Positions 57,059 through 64,000 of a stretch of 64,000 bases of DNA are shown in pieces. Source of the DNA: Anticarsia gemmatalis. Lineage: Eukaryota; Arthropoda; Insecta; Lepidoptera; Erebidae. The position numbers were made by a program, and so were the translations under genes. Every line of letters begins with the position of its first letter. The stretch's first letter is position 1. The notes below the pieces were generated by a model. That model was not told the origin of the DNA. It made no database searches and worked only from the letters and a program-made list of their open reading frames with translations. Location of the stretch: NCBI RefSeq assembly GCF_050436995.1, contig NC_134753.1:10168001-10232000 (forward strand), written 5' to 3'.

Positions 57059-59689
57059 GCATTATAAATCCGGTAACATAAAATAGTGGAATTAATAAAA
57101 CGGATAGAGGAGTACCAACATTTTATCAGATGAGCATGAACTTTACAACTACATTTAATTTTTACAAAGTAGCGAGTTTATTTTTGTGTTAGTCATAATG
57201 GCTTTAACAATGTTTTGTTTTTTGGTTTTGAACCAAAAAAACAATAGGTCAACAACTTAGTCCAAAGCTTTGCGCAGAGTTCGTGGCTATTTAAAGTGCG
57301 AATAAATCAAAATTTTGAGTCTCAGTGACCCTCGGGCATAAGCAGCTGACAGTGATATTTTGGATACAAGTTACCTTATTTTGAAAAGACATCGATTGCT
57401 TTATCTAGACGATTCGTGCATGTCAAGGCTCTCTACCAACTACCTACTCTGTTTCAGGACAGAGCAAACACTATCAAAATGAACCCACTTCACTGCAACC
57501 AATCATATAATACCCCACTCTTACAGCCCTTCAGGTTCGTTTCAAGCTACTACTAGATAGGTAATCCATTAGTGTGCTTTATCGATACAAAGTGCATGTG
57601 TTACGGGCTCAGTCAACCAACACTCTGTTATATTGCGGGCCTTACCTACTGAGGCTTCTAGCATGTTACTACTACTTACGGAGTTTTGGTATGTTCGGAA
57701 ACTTTGCCGAAATATTGGAAGGCAAGTTATCAAAACCTCTTTAGTAGACCCTGAACAAATTATTTGGATTAAACATTTTAATCTATGTCAGGCGACATGG
57801 CGATGGAACAATACGCATGCCTCAGAAAATACGGTTAATAAGACGGGAAAGACGAAAAATTTTCACCATAGTATAAATTTAATATACTCAGACATAGTAC
57901 AAAAATAACAAAGAAATTATTGTCGTGCTTTTGAAAGCACTATATGGATTTATCTATAGAATGTTTTAAGCTTATAGTAATATATGTAAATTAATTATTA
58001 TAAATGGCGAAACGTGGTTATATTTCCAATAAACCTATCGACTACACCTCTAGTCATGACAAGCATGATATTATGCATAAGTAAAGGGCTAAACAAAGCT
58101 CTGATTCCGTTTTATAAAAATGAAGTTTATAATAATATAAAAGTAACAAAACATTCTAAAATAAGCTTACTTGTTAAAAACCTGACACTAAAATGCGGGT
58201 ATTTAAAAAAACAACGGAATGCAAACATCAAGTCGTCTACACCCTTATAAGCTTTGAAAGGCTTCACGCGTGGGAGTGTGCAGTTAGCTATTTATAGAAC
58301 ACGTGGGAGGCTTTTAATGGTACACTGGAGGTACAAAGATGTTCCACGAAGAGCCAATGGGATATAATTAGATGTTATTTTCAGGTGTAGAAAACTTCGA
58401 CGGGGTTGAATGGTAACATAATATTGAAGGAATATATAACGGCTTTCAACATTTGTCGCAAATTTCTTAAAGTATAGTATCTGTTTTCCTCTCTCCTCTC
58501 CTCGTGTACAACTAGCGAAGCCAGAAGAATAAAAAATATTTGAAGATAAAACTTGAAGCAGATAGGTACTCTAACTGGTAAGAAAAAACACTAAAGTCCA
58601 ATAAAGGCTGCACGGCTGGATAGTGTGATTAAAAAATATGATTTTGTTGAAGTTAAAATTAATAAATTATAAAAAAGTTCTTTTTATCTAGGAGATTTGA
58701 TCAATTGCATATGACAGTTCATTCCTTATTTTTATTTAATTCGATGTCGGCTACCAAGTAAAAGCCTATGGAAACCAAATCATTATACTATTCAGTTTTC
58801 GTAGAAATCCAAAATCAAATATCGAAAGCAAATCCTAGAATTCGGGCAACGAGAATTCCCGATACAGTTGTCTACGTTGCTCCCGTACACCTATAGTTTG
58901 CTTCGGCTTTAGGCTCTAATGTGATAAAGGACAAGCCTTTCACGGCTTGCCGGCTTTGCTACTAGATTTTCTGATTGAAAAACCCCAATTACTGTGTTCG
59001 GAGCTTACGTTTATGCTCGGTTTGCTGTTTGAATTGAAACTAGTTAGTAAAGTAAAAAGGGTAAGTAGTTGTAGTTTTTTATTTAAACACAAATATTTTT
59101 TTGGTAATTATCCTTTTCTATGGTACTATTTGGCTAAAGGATAAGTATTATAGTAGTAGTATTATAGTATTATTATAGTAGTATTATAGTAGTAGTTGAC
59201 TAATTTGAGTCTCATATTTAACAGCAGGTTGTTTTTTTATGATTGTAACTTCAACACATTCATTACTTATTTTCGAATCAAAATTTATTATAAAAATAAA
59301 ATAAAGTATTATATTATATTATAAAATAATACTCTTCAAGATACCCAAAAAGAGTGTCATAATATTTTAGAATATTTTATACCCTCAGTTTTCCTTCACC
59401 TCGCTCTCGCTACAACTTATTATAGATTTTTATAAAATAAACTTTGTATCTGAACTTCCTGTCTTCCGGCAGCGAGTTATTTCCTGATTTGCTAAGGAAG
59501 GGAAAATTAAATTGCATCCCGTTTCCTCAAGTAAAATAGTCTCAGCAATATTTCAGAGCTCTTTGAGTTGTTATGAAAAAAATATACTAAGAGTATATTT
59601 TTTATAAAACTACCTAAACTTTGTTACTGTAAAAAATTGATAACATAGGCTCATTTTTTTATATTCTCTTGAACAATATACATAACATC
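57059..59689. other. Long AT-rich stretch with a small tandem repeat
   Basis: No gene called. An irregular TAG/TAT trinucleotide run lies at about 59144-59198. Open frames of 91 and 78 codons (57633, 58014, +) have no supporting signals. Confidence 0.35.
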
Positions 59690-59812
59690 ACGCATGTTAT
59701 ATCTGCAGATGTAGGCAGAGGTTTACAATGCAAGTTCCATAATGGGACCTAGGAATCGAATCCGGAACCCCGTGGTTAGTAGTCCGATAGACTAGGCCAC
59801 AAACACGTGCAA
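59690..59812 (-). mobile_element. SINE family 3, internally deleted copy
   Basis: CACGCATGTTATATCTGCAG and GTAGGCAGAGG (3' body) are joined to GGGACCTAGGAATCGAATCC and GTGGTTAGTAGTCCGATAGA (head, box B complement). The middle of the element is missing. Confidence 0.65.
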
Positions 59813-60657
59813 CATACATTATAAAAATTACATTTTATATTATATTTTACCACCCTAAGTATAATCGTGCACTTATCTCTTCGTAATTACCGTTAAAACT
59901 ACCATAAAACTAGCTCGTTATGAACTTTTACAAGAAAACATGTAACTACTCATAAAGAAATAAAGAAGAGTAACAATCTCCATAGCACTCGATAAACAAG
60001 AAGTGGATTCATATTTTCTTTTTCTCCATAATAAAATTTATTGACGAATGAGGCGGTATTATTGTAGACGCGCACCGAATTACGAGCGATAACAAGCAAG
60101 TGCGAGTCGAATGAATAATTCATCGATTTGTAGATCGATATGTCGCGAGGCGGCGGTAATCTCGTCATTTCGTATTAATTCCGGAAAAGCCGAGTGTACT
60201 TTTGAAAGGAAATCCGCTCTTCGAATATTTGGTTTAAAATCTGAATTTCATGTTTAATAAGGTGTGTTCGGATTTTATTTACTTTTCGAATTAAATCGAG
60301 TCGGATGTTAAAGGTTATTTCTTTTTTACGAAAAGTACTTTACATTAAATCATTTATCATTTTATCAATTTATTTCCCAAAATCTTTTGGGTATTATTAT
60401 ATTATTTAATTCATTCATGCTCAGTAAAACCCCAACACTGTAAGGTATGTTTTACGCAATAGCTTACTAAGGTACTTACACTTAACCCACAAACGAAACG
60501 AAAAAAAAAACACCACGCAAGATCGCTTTTCACTTCAGCCTAGTTTTCACTCGATAGAAATCCAATCTCTTTTACCCGTCAAGAAAACATTACAAACAAA
60601 GCCAACAAATCTATAAAGTGAACTTCACATTTTCTTTAAAACTTAAGAAATATTTAC
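59813..60657. other. Stretch with palindromic, CpG-rich block
   Basis: Between 60045 and 60190 the sequence changes from simple AT-rich to mixed and CpG-containing. It holds a perfect palindrome ATGAATAATTCAT and paired ATCGAT motifs within 25 bases (about 60109-60141). This looks more like a regulatory block than coding DNA. The rest is AT-rich. Confidence 0.3.
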
Positions 60658-60915
60658 CTTCAAAGCGAAAGAAAATGACACTTTTCACAAGTACTGTGAC
60701 CATAACATTTATAGAAGGCGACGCTTCTATTGTATTCTATAAGTCTTATGCAGTTATTCGTGTTATAAATGCTAGCAGATTTTATCTTGGCCCCTTTTAA
60801 TACAACTTTCTCGATGTTATAAAAGTTTCGTAAGTTACGAGCTAAGAACTGAAAGGTTTTAACGTCTACAGTCACAATTTGCAGCTCGCTATTATTAATT
60901 GCAGCAGCGGGTTCT
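60658..60915 (-). CDS. Weak exon candidate, Cys-ending frame
   Basis: A good acceptor on the minus strand (CAGCAAATTTTCAG|) opens a frame of 84 codons to TGA at 60660-60662 (E-P-A-A-A-I-N-N-S near the start, C-Y-G-H-S-T-C-E-K-C-H near the end); a donor-like AAG|GTAAAT directly overlaps the stop. As a terminal exon it would follow the candidate at 61206-61275. Frames of this length occur by chance in this window, so support is weak. No family recognised. Confidence 0.2.
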
Positions 60916-61205
60916 CTGAAAATTTGCTGTGAAATATTACAACGATTTTTGTAGATTGTTTTTCTTAGAATTTTAGTTTGTAACCATTAAAAGTATGTTC
61001 TTACGCAAATACAATGGGCGATTTATTACCAAATACAATATTGCCTGGTTATTTTTTAAATACCGTTCTAGGTGGTTTCAAAAATCTTTAATTCTCAATA
61101 TTTGGAGCCATTTTTTAGGGACAGACATTTAATGAGAATCTACCTATCAAAAAAATTGAAATTATTAATGAAATGAAGTTATTTCATTATGATAAAATTA
61201 CTTAC

Positions 61206-61275
61206 CTGATACTAAAATTACTTTTACTAACATTGAATGCGTGAATAATAAAGTCAAATAAATTAATTTGGACAT
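61206..61275 (-). CDS. Weak candidate first exon encoding a signal-like peptide
   Basis: ATG at 61273-61275 (minus) starts 23 codons plus one base that run into ATCAG|GTAAGTAA, an excellent donor. The peptide begins M-S-K-L-I-Y-L-T-L-L-F and stays hydrophobic, as a secretion signal would. Joining to the acceptor at 60918 gives a clean frame only if the second AG (CAGAG|AA) is used; with the first AG a different, ATG-less frame of this exon (ending S-N-F-S-I) fits. Both options are open, neither proven. Confidence 0.22.
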
Positions 61276-62506
61276 GAATTGCTATTTATAACAAACCATA
61301 CAAATACATTTCATTGAATTAATCTATAAATAGACCAACATTCCCAATTAATCCGTGTTAAAACAAAAACCAATATAACACGCGAGTCTTTGTACTTTTA
61401 ACCATTTTTATTTGAGTTTTTGCACTCGGGTTTTCCAATTTATTTAATTTACTTGTTCCCCCAACCATGGGCAATATGTTTTTCTAGTGGCCATTCGATT
61501 TTCGTCGCTGTAAATTTAAATACCTTTCGGCGGACGGTTGTTTTACACCTAACTAACGTTTTGTTTCGACAGCAAACAATCAACAATGATAAATGTTTTT
61601 GTGTAGTCATTTTCTATTTGTTTTTCTGCGTGATGTGTTCTTTTGTTTTGAGTTTTGTGTTTTAGGAAGAGTGTTTTAACGATGAAATGGTATAGTTTTT
61701 TTTTCGATATAGTCATAAAGCTATAAGATCGTCGAATGTAAGGAGACATGTGGAGAAGCGCCTTCTTCTTCGTGTCATCATCAGGCTTATGAACAAAATT
61801 AAATATTATTGTTTTAGTCTTTTGTATGTAAATATATGTATATATGACGGCGATGGGTTAGTAATTCCTTTACGCATGGCTATTTAAATACATATGCATC
61901 TTCACATTGTTATAAACGTAAAAAACATGTGTTATTTGTGCTTACCCTATATGAACGATACTTGTCTGTTGAGTGCTGACCAAATTAGGTAAAACCGAAT
62001 TATATCGTATTCCTTAATTTTTAAATACAACCATATACAGTAAGAATTTTATTTGCGTATTAAATGGGGAATAATCTATGAAAAGATTATATGCACTTAC
62101 TTACTTACTTACATATTTTCACTATAATGCATGGTGATAGTCATAATAGATAATGCATTGAGTGAAGTATATCTATCGAATCCAGGCGAAGCCGAGAAAA
62201 GGCAGTACTATTAAATAAATCGAAAAGGAAATACTAAAGTCTAAATATATAGTAAGGCATAAACTTACGCAGATGTAGGGCTCCGTATTTATAGTCGATG
62301 TGGAATTGATTGCGTCTCCAGCCTTTGTGTTGTCCCTTAAAAGTCGTCGCACAAAGCCTATTCAATCCCTAAAAGATTTTTGTTTGAAATATCACTTGTA
62401 TTTTTACTTAAATAAAAAGACACATCTTTCAACATACCTAATGGTTTTTCTCTTGAATGATTGTTTTACATTTGAAGTGAATAGGGTATAGTTTTAAGCC
62501 CCTCTA
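61276..62506. other. AT-rich stretch, nothing recognised
   Basis: Contains a short CTTA run at about 62097-62112. No exon or transposon called. Confidence 0.35.
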
Positions 62507-62774
62507 TCTATACTTAATATTATAATTATATACTTAATATTATAAAGCTGAAGAGTTTGTTTGTTTGAACGCGCTAATCTCAAGGACTACTGTTCCGATT
62601 TGAAAAATTATTTCAGTGTTAGATAGCTCATTTATCGAGGAAGGCTATAGGCTATATATAATCACGCTACAACTAATAAGAGCAGAGCAGCAGTAAAAAA
62701 TGTTACAAAAACGGGAAAAAAATTTGACCCGTTCTCTCTTATGTGACGCAAGTGAAGTTGCGCGGGTCAGCTAT
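62507..62774 (+). mobile_element. Non-autonomous Helitron, family B, second copy
   Basis: Starts TCTATACTTAATATTAT after an A; the body matches the copy at 52105 (GAACGCGCTAATCTCA, TTATCGAGGAAGGCTATA, TGACGCAAGTGAAGTTGCGC). The segment TACTTAATATTATA is repeated near the 5' end. The 3' terminus reads GGTCAGCTAT instead of GGTCAGCTAG|T, so the last base is lost or changed. Confidence 0.82.
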
Positions 62775-64000
62775 AATATATAATACCAAAGTGATCATCG
62801 TGTTTGTCAATTTATATAAAGAACTAGAAATACTTAGTACAAGCATATTACTATTATTATATTTAATTTTCGGGTTGCTATAAACCGATAGACTACAGGA
62901 AAACGTGTGTTGTGCAAAGTTGATTGTGATATAGTTATAGCATTAAATATTAATATTGTTAAATGTGTTATAATTCCATATTAAGGGTAATATTTGTTTG
63001 TAATAAAACCACAAAAGAGGCTTAAATTAAGCTTTTTATTAATCATTCACATTGTACGACCATGTACATAAATATTTTAATTTAAAATGGCCAGAGGACT
63101 AACGAAAATTTCAAACGCCGACAATCGCTTCCTTAAAAAACATAACGTACATTTTTGAATTAAAAAAGGCGTCTTAAAAATAATATTTTTATACAAACTC
63201 AGTGCCTAACAAATTGGTTGAAAACAGATAAAATCTTTAACAACAATCGATTTTATGGAAATGTACTTCGAATTTGGTCGGAGGACGTTGGGGTACATTG
63301 GCACCAATATTTGAACAAACAATTCAAATATTTTTCATTAAGATTGAACAACAAGATACTGAATAAGAACCTGATATAATACACTAACAATGCAAAATAA
63401 ACTCAAAGGCTTATTAAACAAGACCTAAATTGAAACAACAACACAATCTGTAACAAGACCAACAAATAGTTTTGACAAACAAATGTCTAACATTTGTAAG
63501 TCATAAGTTTAATTAGTTGAATTCCCAAGTATTTGACGTGTTCGTAATACTAACAGGTCCCAAAACTTTCATAGGTCATTCAAACTGTGTAAACTAACCT
63601 CAAACAATAGCCTGAAAGACCATTAGGGTCACTGAACAACTATAAGCTATGCTGCGCTGTGCTAAACCACCCTGGTCAAAAATATCATAATAATAATGCC
63701 CTTCTCACCGATATTGATGGGTAGATTGTAATCAATATAAAGACTCATGTCCTGATCTTTTTATGACACTGTACTACCGATCAACACTTCTTTCAGATTC
63801 CTTTTTAAAGTTTCAATTCTAGGCATATTTCTGTCACTCGTGCGTATGCATTACACGCTATAAAATTGCATGTACCTTCGATCAAAACGAGTCAAATTTA
63901 GCCCCATTATACTCTGATTCAGCTCAAATTTAAATCTGTTTTAGCTAGAGGTAATATATAGCAGCACAGCATTATTTTACATAAAAGTAGCAGAGCACAG
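62775..64000. other. Terminal stretch, possible minus-strand 3' UTR
   Basis: From about 63030 the plus strand becomes A/C-rich, i.e. U/G-rich on the minus strand. AATAAA on the minus strand at 63033-63040 could be a poly(A) signal of a gene whose coding exons lie beyond the window. A perfect hairpin CAAATGT-CTA-ACATTTG lies at 63480-63496. No coding frame is visible. Confidence 0.22.

Overview
The window looks like intergenic and intronic DNA from a moth or butterfly (Lepidoptera). It is AT-rich, no long host gene is visible, and it is packed with repeat families I recognise as typical of lepidopteran genomes. These include tRNA-headed SINEs with the GTGGCGCAGTGG / GGTTCGATTCC boxes, small Helitrons ending in CTAG inside A|T target sites, a CR1/L2-type LINE, and the short 'CTGCTGGGCAAGGGTCTCC' and 'TTTCGCATTTATAATATTAGTA' dispersed repeats. 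The species cannot be named from sequence alone.

Layout. 1-3.3 kb: low-copy DNA, two copies of a TA-target MITE and a possible short first coding exon with a perfect splice donor (+, 2268-2309). 3.3-5.5 kb: a 5'-truncated LINE (-) whose reverse-transcriptase frame is still open. 5.5-9.7 kb: SINE, MITE and other dispersed repeats. 9.7-13.1 kb: AT-rich DNA without recognisable content. 13.1-14.25 kb, 30.27-31.43 kb and 55.57-56.74 kb: three copies of a ~1.15 kb hairpin-bearing element. 16.5-17.6 kb and 35.3-36.4 kb: two unrelated long-inverted-repeat (foldback) elements, the first around a GC-rich spacer and the second around another nested repeat. 18-29 kb: SINEs, a Helitron, and a GC-rich island at 28.4-28.9 kb. 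32.66-32.80 kb: the best protein-coding exon candidate (-). 42.7-43.6 kb: a MITE split by a 788-bp transposon with a 9-bp target duplication. 44.83-44.89 kb: a short exon candidate (+). 50-57 kb: SINEs, Helitron and the third hairpin element. 59-64 kb: repeats, weak minus-strand exon candidates and a possible 3'-UTR-like tail.

Any host genes here would be split into small exons separated by very long introns; I cannot join the exon candidates into one gene model and do not recognise their products. The functional theme that is visible is transposable-element biology: three families able to fold into long hairpins, nested insertions with intact target duplications, and several families present in multiple copies that can be aligned against each other.
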